This document shows positions 51,035-59,872 of a stretch of 64,000 nucleotides of DNA, one piece after another. The position numbers and the translations under genes are program-made. Below the pieces are notes generated by a model. It was not told where the DNA came from, ran no database searches, and saw only the letters and a program-made list of their open reading frames with translations. The DNA is from Halorubrum aidingense JCM 13560 (lineage in GTDB: Archaea > Halobacteriota > Halobacteria > Halobacteriales > Haloferacaceae). The stretch spans positions 1 through 64,000 of the forward strand of contig NZ_AOJI01000012.1 in the NCBI RefSeq assembly GCF_000336995.1, written 5' to 3'. The first letter of the stretch is position 1. The number at the start of each line of letters is the position of its first letter.

Positions 51035-51283
51035 ATGAGCCGCGAAGACGACGGCGACGGAGACACGCGCAGCCGGGCCAACCGGACCCGGAGCGCCGCC
51101 GCCGATGACGACGAGCGCCAGTGGCGGTTCGCCGTCGACGACGTCGGCCCCGACGGCATCGTCGAGGACACGGGGACGCCCGAGACGGAGCCGATCGAAC
51201 CCGGCTCGATCGACGCCGAACACGCCGCCTTCGTCGTGCTCGGGGTCGTGCTCACCGTGGTCGTGCTGCTGTTCGGGTTCTGA
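51035..51283 (+). CDS. Small acidic membrane protein, haloarchaeal
   Basis: An 82-residue protein: a very acidic/Arg hydrophilic N-terminus (REDDGDGDTRSRANRTRSAA), a middle segment rich in Asp/Glu/Pro, and one C-terminal transmembrane helix (about 60-82, VVLGVVLTVVVLLFGF). Probably tail-anchored with the acidic part in the cytoplasm. I do not recognise a family. It lies 63 bases before nfeD and could be co-transcribed with it. GTCATTTACC upstream is AT-rich. Confidence 0.65.
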   Translation: MSREDDGDGDTRSRANRTRSAAADDDERQWRFAVDDVGPDGIVEDTGTPETEPIEPGSIDAEHAAFVVLGVVLTVVVLLFGF

Positions 51284-51346
51284 GGGAGTCGCGCCGCGGT
51301 GGCGGGCCGCACCATAACTTATCACCACGCGGCCGTACCTCCGGAC

Positions 51347-52006
51347 ATGGACGTGCTCTTGCAGTCCGGGCTGTTGGCACCCGACACCCTCCCCCTCCTG
51401 CTGTTGACGGCCGGGTTGCTGCTCTCGATGGCGGAGGCGCTCGCCCCGGGAGCGAACTTCATCGTCATCGGAATCGCGCTGATCGGGGCCGGACTCGGCG
51501 GGCTCCTGTTGGCGTCGCTGGGCGTCACCGGTGCGGTTCTCACGGTGATAATGGCGCTGTTGACGCTCGTCTTCGGCGCGGTCGCCTTCTACGGCTACCA
51601 CGAGTTCGACCTGTACGGCGGGAAGGGACAGCGACAGACGAGCGACAGCGACGCGCTGAAGGGGAAGACCGGCACCGTGACGGAGCCGGTGACGCCCGCG
51701 GGCGGGGAGGTGAAACTCTCCGGCGGCGGGTTCAACCCCTACTACTCCGCGCGCTCGATCGAGGGGACGATCGCCGAGGGCGAGGAGGTGATGGTCGTCA
51801 ACCCCGGCGGCGGCAACGTCGTCACCGTGGAATCGATGGGGTACGTCGAGGACGACATCGACAAGGAACTCGCCGCGGACAGAGCGCGCAAGCAGGCACA
51901 GGAGGCTGCGGGCGAGACAGACGAGACGGACGCGACGGGCGACGCCGACCGAGAGACCGAGGACGACGCCGATCTGGAGACCGAAACCGAAACCGAACGC
52001 GAGTGA
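51347..52006 (+). CDS. NfeD family protein
   Basis: A 219-residue protein with three hydrophobic segments (about 15-100) and a C-terminal OB-fold domain (LKGKTGTVTEPVTPAGGEVKLSGGGF ... VMVVNPGGGNVVTVES). NfeD proteins work with SPFH/stomatin proteins and S49-type proteases in membrane quality control. No stomatin gene is adjacent here, though an SppA-like peptidase lies 7 kb away (58829). The C-terminal ~45 residues are Glu/Thr/Asp-rich. The ATG at 51347 was preferred to one 48 bases upstream. Confidence 0.85.
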   Translation: MDVLLQSGLLAPDTLPLLLLTAGLLLSMAEALAPGANFIVIGIALIGAGLGGLLLASLGVTGAVLTVIMALLTLVFGAVAFYGYHEFDLYGGKGQRQTSDSDALKGKTGTVTEPVTPAGGEVKLSGGGFNPYYSARSIEGTIAEGEEVMVVNPGGGNVVTVESMGYVEDDIDKELAADRARKQAQEAAGETDETDATGDADRETEDDADLETETETERE

Positions 52007-52152
52007 CAGCGAGACGCGGCGTCGTGCGGCGCTGCTCGGCACCGGCGAGTACGACGCTAGCACGATCGATGCGGCCGGCGTGGCGGCTCCCTCGGTACCC
52101 GTCCTGCGACACATTCGGGAGCTTTTAGCCCACCCGCCGACGCGATTCCGAC

Positions 52153-52776
52153 ATGATCCTGTCGGACGCCGACATCCTCGACCGCCTCGCGGACGGGGAT
52201 CTCGTCATCGAGCCGTTGGCAGACGTCGATCAGCAGGTCCAGCCCGCGAGCGTCGACCTGCGCCTCGGCGAGCGATTCCTGGAGTTCCAGCGCACCAACA
52301 TCCCGTGTATCCACCCGACCGAGGCCGACGAGGTCGGCGAGTACGTCACGGAGACGACCGTCTCGGAGGGAGACGAGTTCATCCTCCACCCGGGCGACTT
52401 CGTGCTCGGGACGACGACGGAGCGCGTCGAGATCCCCGACGACCTCGTCGCACACGTCGAGGGTCGGTCGTCGCTCGGTCGGCTCGCGATCGTCGTGCAC
52501 GCGACCGCCGGGCTGTGCGATCCGGGGTATCACGGACAGATCACGCTCGAGCTCTCCAACCTCGGCACCGCGCCCGTCGCGCTCTCGCCGGGGATGCGCG
52601 TCTCCCAGCTCACCTTCACAGAGCTCAAGTCGCCCGCGGATCGCCCCTACGGCGCGGAACGCGGCTCGAAGTATCAGGACCAGGACGGGCCGCAGGCGTC
52701 CCGGATCGGCTCCGATCCGGAGTTCGACGGCGGTGACGACGGCGACGGCGGCGACGGCGGTGGAGTCGAGCCGTGA
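52153..52776 (+). CDS. dcd: dCTP deaminase
   Basis: A 207-residue dUTPase-fold enzyme that deaminates dCTP to dUTP for thymidylate synthesis, possibly bifunctional. Landmarks: [21 protein letters not shown]-type [46 protein letters not shown] (catalytic region) and GMRVSQLTF. The C-terminus is extended with a Gly/Asp-rich tail ([12 protein letters not shown]) beyond the usual end at KYQDQDGPQ. Its stop overlaps the next gene's GTG start by 4 bases, so translation is coupled. Confidence 0.93.
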   Translation: MILSDADILDRLADGDLVIEPLADVDQQVQPASVDLRLGERFLEFQRTNIPCIHPTEADEVGEYVTETTVSEGDEFILHPGDFVLGTTTERVEIPDDLVAHVEGRSSLGRLAIVVHATAGLCDPGYHGQITLELSNLGTAPVALSPGMRVSQLTFTELKSPADRPYGAERGSKYQDQDGPQASRIGSDPEFDGGDDGDGGDGGGVEP

Positions 52777-53681
52777 AGTTCATCGAGGAGGTCGTCGTCG
52801 ACGAGTTCCTCCCCACCGTTCGCTCGATGCTGGCGGAGGACCTCCGCGACCGCGGCTTCACCCAGCGAGAGGTCGCCGACGCGCTCGGCATCTCCCAGTC
52901 GGCGGTGTCGAAGTACGCCCACGGCGACGTGGCTCGCCACGAGCGGGTCGTCGCCGACGAGCGCGTCCGCGACCTCGTCGAGCGCGTGGGCGAAGGGCTC
53001 GCCGACGGCGACCTGAGTCCGATCGCGGCGCTCGTCGAGATCGAGGTGCTGATCCGCCAGTTGGAGGACGGGGACCTGCTCGCCGACCTTCACGAGGAGG
53101 CGATGCCCGCGCTCGCCGACGCCGACGTGGAGTTCTCCGTCCACGACCCGGACAGCGGGCTCCGCGAGCGCGAGCGCGTCCTCGGCTCGGTCCGTCGCGG
53201 CCTCCGGACGCTGACGAACGCCTCGGGGTTCGCCGCGCTCATCCCCAACGTCGGGGCGAACGTCGCCGAGTGTCTCGCCGGCGCCCGGACCGTCGACGAC
53301 GTGGCGGCGGTGCCCGGGCGGCTCGTCGACGTGAAGGGGCAGGCGATGGTGCCCGGCGAGCCGGAGTTCGGCGTGAGCGAGTACGTCGCCACGGTGCTGC
53401 TCGCCGCCCGCGCCGCCGGTGTGACCGCCCGCGGCGCGGTGAACGTCCGCTACGACCCCGAGACGATCGAGCGGCTCGGCGCGTCGCACCCGACCGTCGA
53501 GTTCGACCCCGAACGGCCGACGCGGGAGGCCGTCGCCGCCGCCATCGACGAGGCGGACCTCGACGGCGATTCCGACGCGCTCGTCCTCTATCAGACCGGC
53601 GCGGTCGGGATCGAGCCGATCGTGTACGTGCTCGCGCCGACGGCGGCCGACGCGGCGGCGATCGTTCGAGACATCGTCTGA
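52773..53681 (+). CDS. thiR: ThiR-type transcriptional regulator (HTH plus ThiN)
   Basis: A 302-residue protein. About residues 1-75 are a helix-turn-helix ([25 protein letters not shown]), followed by a helical linker and a ThiN (thiamine-phosphate synthase-like) domain from about 125 ([32 protein letters not shown] ... ILYQTG-type [13 protein letters not shown]). Such fusions act in archaea as thiamine-phosphate-responsive repressors of thiamine genes. No thiamine gene is in the window. The GTG start overlaps the dcd stop. It could alternatively retain enzymatic ThiN activity. Confidence 0.82.
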   Translation: MKFIEEVVVDEFLPTVRSMLAEDLRDRGFTQREVADALGISQSAVSKYAHGDVARHERVVADERVRDLVERVGEGLADGDLSPIAALVEIEVLIRQLEDGDLLADLHEEAMPALADADVEFSVHDPDSGLRERERVLGSVRRGLRTLTNASGFAALIPNVGANVAECLAGARTVDDVAAVPGRLVDVKGQAMVPGEPEFGVSEYVATVLLAARAAGVTARGAVNVRYDPETIERLGASHPTVEFDPERPTREAVAAAIDEADLDGDSDALVLYQTGAVGIEPIVYVLAPTAADAAAIVRDIV

Positions 53682-53838
53682 GGGCTACTCGGTTGACCGA
53701 GTGTCGCCGAACGTCGGATCTACCGTCCGTCCACGTCGGCGCCGGTGATCTCGAACCTTCCGCCACCGATGAGAAACCGGACGGCCCGGAACCAGCGGGC
53801 TTTAGGCCCGATCGACCGACACACGACATACACACCGC

Positions 53839-55971
53839 ATGAGCCACGAGGACTTCCCTACGGACGACCCGGCGGTGGTGACCTGTGGACTGCCGTACGC
53901 CAACGGCGACCTCCACATCGGCCACCTGCGCACCTACGTCGGCGGCGACGTGTACAGCCGCGCGCTCGAACGACTCGGCCAGCAGACGGCGTTCGTCTCC
54001 GGCTCCGACATGCACGGGACGCCCGTCGCGGTCAACGCCGAACAGGCCGGCGTCTCCCCCGAATCGTTCGCGCTCGACTGGCACGAGCAGTACGCCGCGA
54101 CGTTCCCGAAGTTCAACGTCGAGTTCGACAACTACGGGCACACCCACGACGAGACGAACACCGCGGTCACCCAACAGCTCGTCAGTGACCTCGAGTCGGC
54201 CGGCCACGTCTACGAGAAGGAGATCATGGTCGCGTACGACCCGGTCGACGACCAGTACCTCCCCGACCGGTACGTCGAAGGGACGTGCCCGTACTGCGGC
54301 GCGCACGCCCGCGGCGACGAGTGCGACGAGGGGTGCCAGCGCCACCTCGAACCCGGCGAGGTCGAAGATCCCGAGTCGACGATCACCGGCAACCCCGCCG
54401 AGTACCGCGAGCGCACTCACAAGTTCTTCGCGGTCTCCGAGTTCTCCGAGTACCTCTCCGGCTTCCTCGACCGGCTCGAAGGCACCTCGAACGCCCGGAA
54501 CCAGCCCCGCGAGTGGATCGAACAGGGGCTCCAAGACTGGTGTATCACCCGGGACATGGACTGGGGGATCGACTATCCGGGAGAGAACCCGCAGGACCTC
54601 GTCTTATACGTCTGGGTCGACGCTCCGATCGAGTACATCTCCTCGACGAAGCAGTACACCGAACGCGTCGGCGCCGACGCCTTCGATTGGGAGGCCGCGT
54701 GGAAAGAGGGCGCGAGCGACGACCACCCCGAGGGCGGCGAGATCGTCCACGTGATCGGCCGCGACATCATCCAGCACCACACGATATTCTGGCCCGCGAT
54801 GCTGGAGGCGACCGATCACACCGAACCCCGCGCCGTCATGGCGAGCGGGTTCGTCACCCTCGGCGGCAAGGGCTTCTCCACCAGCCGCGACCGCGCCGTC
54901 TGGGCCGACGAGTACCTCGACGAGGGGTTCCACCCCGACCCGCTGCGCTACTACCTCGCGACGAACGGCGGGTTCCAACAGGACGTGGACTTCTCGTGGG
55001 AGAAGTTCCGCGACCGCGTGAACACCGAGCTGGTCGGCACCGTCGGCAACTTCCTCTACCGCTCGCTCCTCTTCGCGCACCGCAACTACGACGCGGCGCC
55101 CATCGCGGACGCCACCACCGACGAGGTCGCGGAGCGGATCGACGAGGCGATCGCCGACGTCGAGGCCGCCGTCAACGACTACTCCGTGCGCGCGCTCGGC
55201 GACGCTGTCACGAACCTCGCCCGGTTCGGCAACGAGTACATCCAGCGCAGCGAGCCGTGGAACCTCGTCGACGACGACCCCGAGGAGGCCGCGCGGGTCA
55301 TCCACGACTGCGTCGCGATCGCGAAGGCGATCGCGGTCCTCTTCGAGCCGATCGCCCCGGAGAAGTGCGAGCGGCTCTGGAACCAGCTCGGCGAGGACGG
55401 CTCCGTCCACGACGTGACCGTCGAAGCGGCCCGCGAGGAGCCCGCCGGCGACCTCGCGGAGCCGACGGAGCTGTTCGAGAAGATCGAGGACGACCGCGTC
55501 GAGGAGCTGAACGAGAAGCTCGAAGCCCGCGTCGCCGAGGCGGAGGCGGGCGGAGAAGGCGACGGCGACACAACCGACGACGACACAACTGACGACGACG
55601 CAGACGACACCATGACCGACGACGACTCCACCGACATCGACCCCCTCAGCGACGACCGCATCAGCTTCGACCAGTTCCAGGACCTCGACATCCGGATCGG
55701 CCGGATCGAGGAGGCGGAAGGGATCGAGGGTGCCGACGACCTCCTGAAGCTCCGCGTCGACCTCGGCGCGGAGACGCGGACCATCGTCGCGGGGCTCAAA
55801 CAGCTCCACGACGTCGACGACCTCCCCGGCACGAAGGTCGTCGTGCTCGCGAACATGGAGAAGGCCGAACTGTTCGGCGTCGAGTCGAACGGGATGGTGC
55901 TGGCCGCCGGCGAGGAGGCCGACCTCCTCACGACCTACGAGGACGCCGGGCCCGGCACGAAGGTGAAGTGA
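53839..55971 (+). CDS. metG: Methionyl-tRNA synthetase with C-terminal tRNA-binding domain
   Basis: A 710-residue class I synthetase. The HIGH motif is DLHIGHLR, and the KMSKS region has the variant GGKGFSTSRDR. The zinc-binding insert has four Cys in CPYCGAHARGDECDEGC. The anticodon-binding helical domain is at about 400-550. An Asp/Thr-rich linker (about 570-600) joins a tRNA-binding OB-fold domain (FDQFQDLDIRIGRIEEAE ... AGLKQLHDVDDLPGTKVVVLANM). In many haloarchaea this domain is fused as here. An in-frame ATG at 55612 within the linker could in principle start a separate domain. A CTTTAGG box lies upstream of the ATG. Confidence 0.96.
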   Translation: MSHEDFPTDDPAVVTCGLPYANGDLHIGHLRTYVGGDVYSRALERLGQQTAFVSGSDMHGTPVAVNAEQAGVSPESFALDWHEQYAATFPKFNVEFDNYGHTHDETNTAVTQQLVSDLESAGHVYEKEIMVAYDPVDDQYLPDRYVEGTCPYCGAHARGDECDEGCQRHLEPGEVEDPESTITGNPAEYRERTHKFFAVSEFSEYLSGFLDRLEGTSNARNQPREWIEQGLQDWCITRDMDWGIDYPGENPQDLVLYVWVDAPIEYISSTKQYTERVGADAFDWEAAWKEGASDDHPEGGEIVHVIGRDIIQHHTIFWPAMLEATDHTEPRAVMASGFVTLGGKGFSTSRDRAVWADEYLDEGFHPDPLRYYLATNGGFQQDVDFSWEKFRDRVNTELVGTVGNFLYRSLLFAHRNYDAAPIADATTDEVAERIDEAIADVEAAVNDYSVRALGDAVTNLARFGNEYIQRSEPWNLVDDDPEEAARVIHDCVAIAKAIAVLFEPIAPEKCERLWNQLGEDGSVHDVTVEAAREEPAGDLAEPTELFEKIEDDRVEELNEKLEARVAEAEAGGEGDGDTTDDDTTDDDADDTMTDDDSTDIDPLSDDRISFDQFQDLDIRIGRIEEAEGIEGADDLLKLRVDLGAETRTIVAGLKQLHDVDDLPGTKVVVLANMEKAELFGVESNGMVLAAGEEADLLTTYEDAGPGTKVK

Positions 55972-55990
55972 GGGGCGGTGCGGCCGATGC

Positions 55991-56040
55991 GGCCGCCCCG
56001 CGGTGAAGCGGTTCAGGCCGCCCCGCGGTGAAGCGATTCA
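55991..56040. repeat. 25-base tandem repeat, two copies
   Basis: GGCCGCCCCGCGGTGAAGCGGTTCA (55991-56015) is repeated at 56016-56040 with one base changed. It follows the metG stop, between two convergent genes, and is probably a 3' spacer expansion. Confidence 0.8.
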
Positions 56041-56074
56041 GGCCGTCATCCCCGTCTCAGATCCTGTTCCCGAC

Positions 56075-56494
56075 TCAGGCGTCCAGCACTTCGATCAGGT
56101 TGCCGTCCGGGTCCCTGACGAACAGCACCGTGGTGCCGCTCGCGGTCGTCCGCGGCGGCGATAGCGTCTCGACGCCCTCGTCGAGAGTAGTATAAAAATC
56201 GTCCACGTCGTCGACCGACAGCCCGAGGTGAGTCGCTCCCGGTCGGTTCAGCTCCGGGTCGGGCGTCTTCTCCCCCGCCGGCTCGTACGCGACGAGTTCG
56301 ACGATCGCGTCGCCCGCGTCGAGATGCGCGAACTCGGCTTCCGCGCCCGCGACGTCGACCGCTTCCGCAAAGGCCTCGCCGCCGACGGCGAACTCGGCGA
56401 CGACCTCGAGGCCGAACGTCTCGGTATAAAAGTCGACGGCGCGGTCGAGGTCGGAGACGGTGATACCGACGTGGTGCGCGGTGAGATCGGACAT
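56075..56494 (-). CDS. VOC superfamily protein (glyoxalase-like)
   Basis: A 139-residue vicinal-oxygen-chelate protein with two beta-alpha-beta-beta-beta repeats. Metal-ligand positions include His in AHHVGITVSDLDRAVDFY, Glu in DAIVELVAYEP, His in THLGLSVDDVDDFY and Glu in DPDGNLIEVLDA, matching the H-E-H-E glyoxalase I pattern. The reaction could be methylglyoxal detoxification or methylmalonyl epimerisation; the sequence does not decide. It is a single gene, convergent with metG. Confidence 0.88.
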   Translation of the reverse strand: MSDLTAHHVGITVSDLDRAVDFYTETFGLEVVAEFAVGGEAFAEAVDVAGAEAEFAHLDAGDAIVELVAYEPAGEKTPDPELNRPGATHLGLSVDDVDDFYTTLDEGVETLSPPRTTASGTTVLFVRDPDGNLIEVLDA

Positions 56495-56606
56495 GGGTAG
56501 CCTCTCGCTCGGGGTCAAAAAACGGTGTCGACGACGCGGTGCGGGCCGACGGTAACGCGGAACGCGTGACCGAAACGCCCATTCGGCGCCCGCGCGACCT
56601 CCACGC

Positions 56607-57269
56607 ATGCACGTCGTCGTCAACGCCGCCCAGAGCGTCGACGGGAAGCTCGCGACCCGCCGCCGCGAACAGCTCCGGATCTCCGGCCCGGAGGACTTCG
56701 ACCGCGTCGACCGCGTCCGGGCCGCCGCGGACGCGGTGCTGGTGGGCGTGGGCACCGTCCTCGCCGACGACCCGCACCTCACGCTCGACGAGGAGGACCG
56801 CCGGGTCCAACGGCTCCGGAACGGTCGCGAAGGCAACCCCGCCCGCGTCGTCGTCGACTCGACCGGACGGACGCCGACGGACGCTCGGATCCTCGACGAC
56901 GCGGCGACGACCTACCTGCTCGTCTCCGAGGCGGCTCCCGCCGACCGTCGCGAGGAGCTGCGCGCGGCCGGCGCTGAGGTGATCGTCGCCGGCGCGGAGC
57001 GCGTCGACCTCGCGGCGGGAGTCGAGGAACTGGCCGAGCGCGACGTCGACCGTCTGATGGTCGAGGGCGGCGGCGAGATTATCTACTCCTGTTTCGCCGC
57101 CGGCGTCGTCGACGAGCTCCACGTGTACGTGGGATCGATGGTGATCGGCGGGCGAGACGCGCCGACGCTCGCCGACGGCGACGGGTTCGTGGAGGCGTTC
57201 CCGCGGCTCGATCTGGTCGGCACCGAACGGCTCGACGACGGGGTCGTGCTCTCCTACGAGGTCGCCTGA
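56607..57269 (+). CDS. arfC: Diamino-ribosylamino-pyrimidinone phosphate reductase
   Basis: A 220-residue RibD C-terminal (dihydrofolate reductase-like) reductase, which in archaea reduces 2,5-diamino-6-ribosylamino-pyrimidinone phosphate in riboflavin and F420 biosynthesis. Landmarks: HVVVNAAQSVDGKLATRRREQ (substrate loop), DAVLVGVGTVLADDPHLT, RVVVDSTGRTPTDARI, LMVEGGGEIIYSCFAAGVVDELHVYV. The family length is normal. It is a single gene whose partners lie outside the window. The promoter is not evident; a GCGCGACC spacer precedes the ATG. Confidence 0.9.
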   Translation: MHVVVNAAQSVDGKLATRRREQLRISGPEDFDRVDRVRAAADAVLVGVGTVLADDPHLTLDEEDRRVQRLRNGREGNPARVVVDSTGRTPTDARILDDAATTYLLVSEAAPADRREELRAAGAEVIVAGAERVDLAAGVEELAERDVDRLMVEGGGEIIYSCFAAGVVDELHVYVGSMVIGGRDAPTLADGDGFVEAFPRLDLVGTERLDDGVVLSYEVA

Positions 57270-57514
57270 GACGCGTCCGCCGCCGATTCACAGCGATAAC
57301 CGCTGACTCACAGCTCGATAGCCGACCCACTGCCGTAGCCGTCGATCCGCGGTCGACCCCGCCGATCCGCGAGCGGCGCGGTCGGTCGGGGACGTGGCTC
57401 TCCGGTTGTGAACGTTTCACATTACGGTCATACGTCCCAATAGGTGTGTGACAACTCAACACGGATCGGCCGGTATACGGTCCGTGCTACCGGGTTCCAC
57501 CCGATTCACCGAAG
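57270..57514. other. Spacer before the coiled-coil gene
   Basis: 245 bases without a supported gene. The final part holds CGGGT (57491-57495) and ACCCG (57499-57503), a five-base inverted repeat just upstream of the TATA element. GAACGTTTCAC (57410-57420) is an AT-richer stretch. Short frames here have shadow composition. Confidence 0.4.
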
Positions 57515-57523
57515 TATTTATAT
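57515..57523 (+). promoter_or_regulatory. TATA box of the coiled-coil gene
   Basis: TATTTATAT is the best TATA match in the window. Transcription should begin about 25-30 bases on (57545-57550), leaving an unusually long leader of roughly 120 bases before the ATG at 57667. Upstream CGAAG resembles a BRE region. Most other genes here look leaderless. Confidence 0.7.
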
Positions 57524-57585
57524 GTCGGCCTGTGGTAGGATTTGGTACCAGAACGCCTCCGGCGCTGGTGGAATCGCACGCTGAA

Positions 57586-57663
57586 ATGAACGGGAGCTCT
57601 TGTGAACGGCCCCACACACGACGGCGAGCGTTCGCCACATCCGGAGCGGTGATGGAGAGATAA
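57586..57663 (+). other. Upstream ORF in the leader, 25 codons
   Basis: An ATG at 57586 opens a 25-codon frame (MNGSSCERPHTRRR...) that stops at TAA 57661-57663, three bases before the coiled-coil ATG. Its codons include several Arg and His codons. It lies wholly inside the predicted leader and may act as a leader peptide or be translation-coupled with the main gene. It could also be chance in a GC-rich leader. Confidence 0.4.
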
Positions 57664-57666
57664 AAA

Positions 57667-58590
57667 ATGGTAACGAAAGAAGAAGTCATCGAGCAGTACG
57701 AGATCGAGGCGATGGACGAAGCGGACAACGTGGACCTTTCTGAGGACGACCTTGAAAACGGGTCGAAAGGACAGCTCATCAAACGAGCCGGTCAGCTGCG
57801 CGACCGGCGGAACGAGCTGAACCAGATGGCCAGCGAGCGCGCGTCGAAGCGCGACGACCTCAACGCGAAGACGCGCGAGAAGGTCGACGAGGCCCAGGAA
57901 CACCGCGAGAAGCGCGACGAGCTCAACGAGCAGGTCCAGGAGCACAAGGACAAGCGGAACGAGCTCAACGCCGAGGCCAACGAGCTGTTCGACGAGGTCG
58001 AGGACCTCAAACAGGACATGGAACTCGGCTCCGGCAAGTCCATCGAGGAGCTCAAAGAGGAGATCGAAGACCTCGAGTTCCGTCAGCAGACGGAGGTGCT
58101 CGACGCCGACGACGAGCGCGAGCTCATCGAGAAGATCGACGACAAACGCGAGAAGCTCGCCGAGAAGAAGGACAAGGTCGACGACACGAGCGAGCTCGAC
58201 GACCTCGTCGAGGAGGCCGAAGAGGTTCGCTCCGAAGCGTCCCAGCACCACCAGAAGGTGACGGAGCTCGCCGACAAGGCCCAGGAGCACCACAACCAGA
58301 TGATCGAGGCCTACCGCGAGGCCGACGACATCCGCGACGAGGCCGACGAGATGCACGAGCTGTTCGTCGAGGCCCAAGAGGCCGCCGACCAGCACCACGA
58401 GGACTTCGTGCGCGTCCAGAAGCGCCTGCGCGAGCTCGACAAGGAAGAGGAGCGCGAGCGCAAGGACGAGCGCGCCGAGAAGCGCGAGGAGGAGAAAGAG
58501 GAGGCCGAGGAGATCTACCAGAAGTTCAAGGAGGGCGAGACGCTCGACACCGAGGACCTGATGAAGCTGCAGAAGACCGGCCTGCTGTAA
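57667..58590 (+). CDS. Conserved archaeal coiled-coil protein
   Basis: A 307-residue, almost wholly helical, highly charged protein. Heptad-rich segments run at about 35-120 (QLRDRRNELNQMASERASKRDD), 120-180 and 190-305 (KRLRELDKEEERERKDER), with repeated HREKRDELNEQ/HKDKRNELNAE units. The N-terminus VTKEEVIEQYEIEAMDEADN and C-terminus DTEDLMKLQKTGLL look conserved. There is no Cys, signal or membrane span. Similar proteins are widespread in archaea without a known role; a structural or chromosome/cell-division function is speculative. Strong TATA, long leader and GGAG-type ribosome-site context imply high expression. Confidence 0.85.
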   Translation: MVTKEEVIEQYEIEAMDEADNVDLSEDDLENGSKGQLIKRAGQLRDRRNELNQMASERASKRDDLNAKTREKVDEAQEHREKRDELNEQVQEHKDKRNELNAEANELFDEVEDLKQDMELGSGKSIEELKEEIEDLEFRQQTEVLDADDERELIEKIDDKREKLAEKKDKVDDTSELDDLVEEAEEVRSEASQHHQKVTELADKAQEHHNQMIEAYREADDIRDEADEMHELFVEAQEAADQHHEDFVRVQKRLRELDKEEERERKDERAEKREEEKEEAEEIYQKFKEGETLDTEDLMKLQKTGLL

Positions 58591-58649
58591 GTCCGGACAC
58601 GCGATTTTCTCGGTTTTGCGGTTTTCACCGACCAACGCACGAGAGCGAC

Positions 58650-58752
58650 GGCGATCGCGACTCGACGACGATCGCGATTCGACGAGGATCGCGATTCGGC
58701 GGCGATCGGGTGACGGCGATCGCGGGACGGTGATCGGGTGACGGCGATCGCG
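58650..58752. repeat. Degenerate GCGATCGC-based repeat
   Basis: A run of 16-17-base units containing GATCGCGA and CTCGACGA is followed by 14-base units of the type GCGATCGGGTGACG. It lies between the coiled-coil gene and the S49 peptidase gene; no gene is seen in 58591-58828. GCTTATAAGC (about 58798-58807) is a palindromic TATA-like promoter for the downstream gene. Confidence 0.65.
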
Positions 58753-58828
58753 GTACCGGCGCCGATCAAGCACCGTCGACGTCGCCGTCAGCGACAGCTT
58801 ATAAGCGGCCGCGCCATCAATCGACGGT

Positions 58829-59764
58829 ATGGAACACGACGCGCGTTCGAACGGACGGAACCTTTTCGCGGCCGCCATGGTGGGCGCGGCCACGGCGTTC
58901 GCAGGCACGCGACTCGTCGCTCGACTCACCCGCGGCCGGTTCGGCGACGACGAGGCGTACAACGTCGCGAAGGTGTCGGTGTCGGGGCCGATCGCTCGCG
59001 ACAAGGGCCGACCGTCGCCGCTCTCCAGGCCGGGCGGTCCGACCGCCGACGACGTCGTCGAACAGATCGAGGCGGCGGACGAGGACGAGGACGTGGAGGC
59101 GCTCGTCGTCGAGCTCAACACCCCCGGCGGCGAGGTGCTCCCGAGCGACGACATCCGGCGCGCCGCGGCCGCGTTCGACGGCCCGACGGTCGCGTACGCG
59201 ACCGACCTGTGCGCGTCCGGCGGCTACTGGATCGCGAGCGGCTGCGACGAGCTGTGGGCGCGCGACGCGAGCCTCGTCGGCTCCATCGGCGTCGTCGGCT
59301 CCCGCCCGAACGCGGCCGGCCTCGCGGACAAGCTCGGTATCTCCTACGAGCAGTTCACGGCCGGCGAGTACAAGGACGCGGGGGTCCCGCTGCGCGAGAT
59401 CGAGGACGACGAGCGCGAGTACCTGCAGGGGATCATCGACGGCTACTACGAGCAGTTCGTCGAGACCGTCAGCGAGGGCCGCGACATGGACCCCGAGGCG
59501 GTCCGCGAGACGGAGGCCCGCGTCTACCTCGGCACCGACGCCTTGGAGCTCGGACTCGTCGACGAGCTCGGCACCGAAGACGACGTCGAGGACCGGCTCG
59601 AATCGCTGATCGGTGCGGAGCCCGAGGTCCGCGAGTTCACGCCCGAACGCGGGCTGGCGGAGCGGCTCGGGATCGGCACCGAGCGGGTCGCGTTCGCCGC
59701 CGGCAGCGGCGTCGCGAGCGTGTTCGCGGACGACGGCGGAGACGTCGACGTCGAACTGCGCTAG
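58829..59764 (+). CDS. sppA: S49 family signal peptide peptidase (SppA-like)
   Basis: A 311-residue S49 peptidase. A single transmembrane helix at about 11-30 (LFAAAMVGAATAFAGTRLV) anchors it. The protease domain has the Ser 130 nucleophile in LCASGGYWIASG and the base Lys 182 in AGEYKDAGVP, with oxyanion motif ELNTPGGEVLPSDDI. It digests cleaved signal peptides or membrane fragments. The C-terminal ~45 residues are haloarchaeal-specific. TTATAAGCG upstream, about 25 bases from the ATG, suggests a leaderless transcript. Confidence 0.88.
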   Translation: MEHDARSNGRNLFAAAMVGAATAFAGTRLVARLTRGRFGDDEAYNVAKVSVSGPIARDKGRPSPLSRPGGPTADDVVEQIEAADEDEDVEALVVELNTPGGEVLPSDDIRRAAAAFDGPTVAYATDLCASGGYWIASGCDELWARDASLVGSIGVVGSRPNAAGLADKLGISYEQFTAGEYKDAGVPLREIEDDEREYLQGIIDGYYEQFVETVSEGRDMDPEAVRETEARVYLGTDALELGLVDELGTEDDVEDRLESLIGAEPEVREFTPERGLAERLGIGTERVAFAAGSGVASVFADDGGDVDVELR

Positions 59765-59872
59765 GCCGGCCGGGCGCCGGACCGGTCGCCGGATCGGCCG
59801 CCCGATCAGCACGCGACGCGTCGATCCCCGGCGACGGGGAGCTTTTTATTCGGTCGGATAGTGAGTCGAGGT

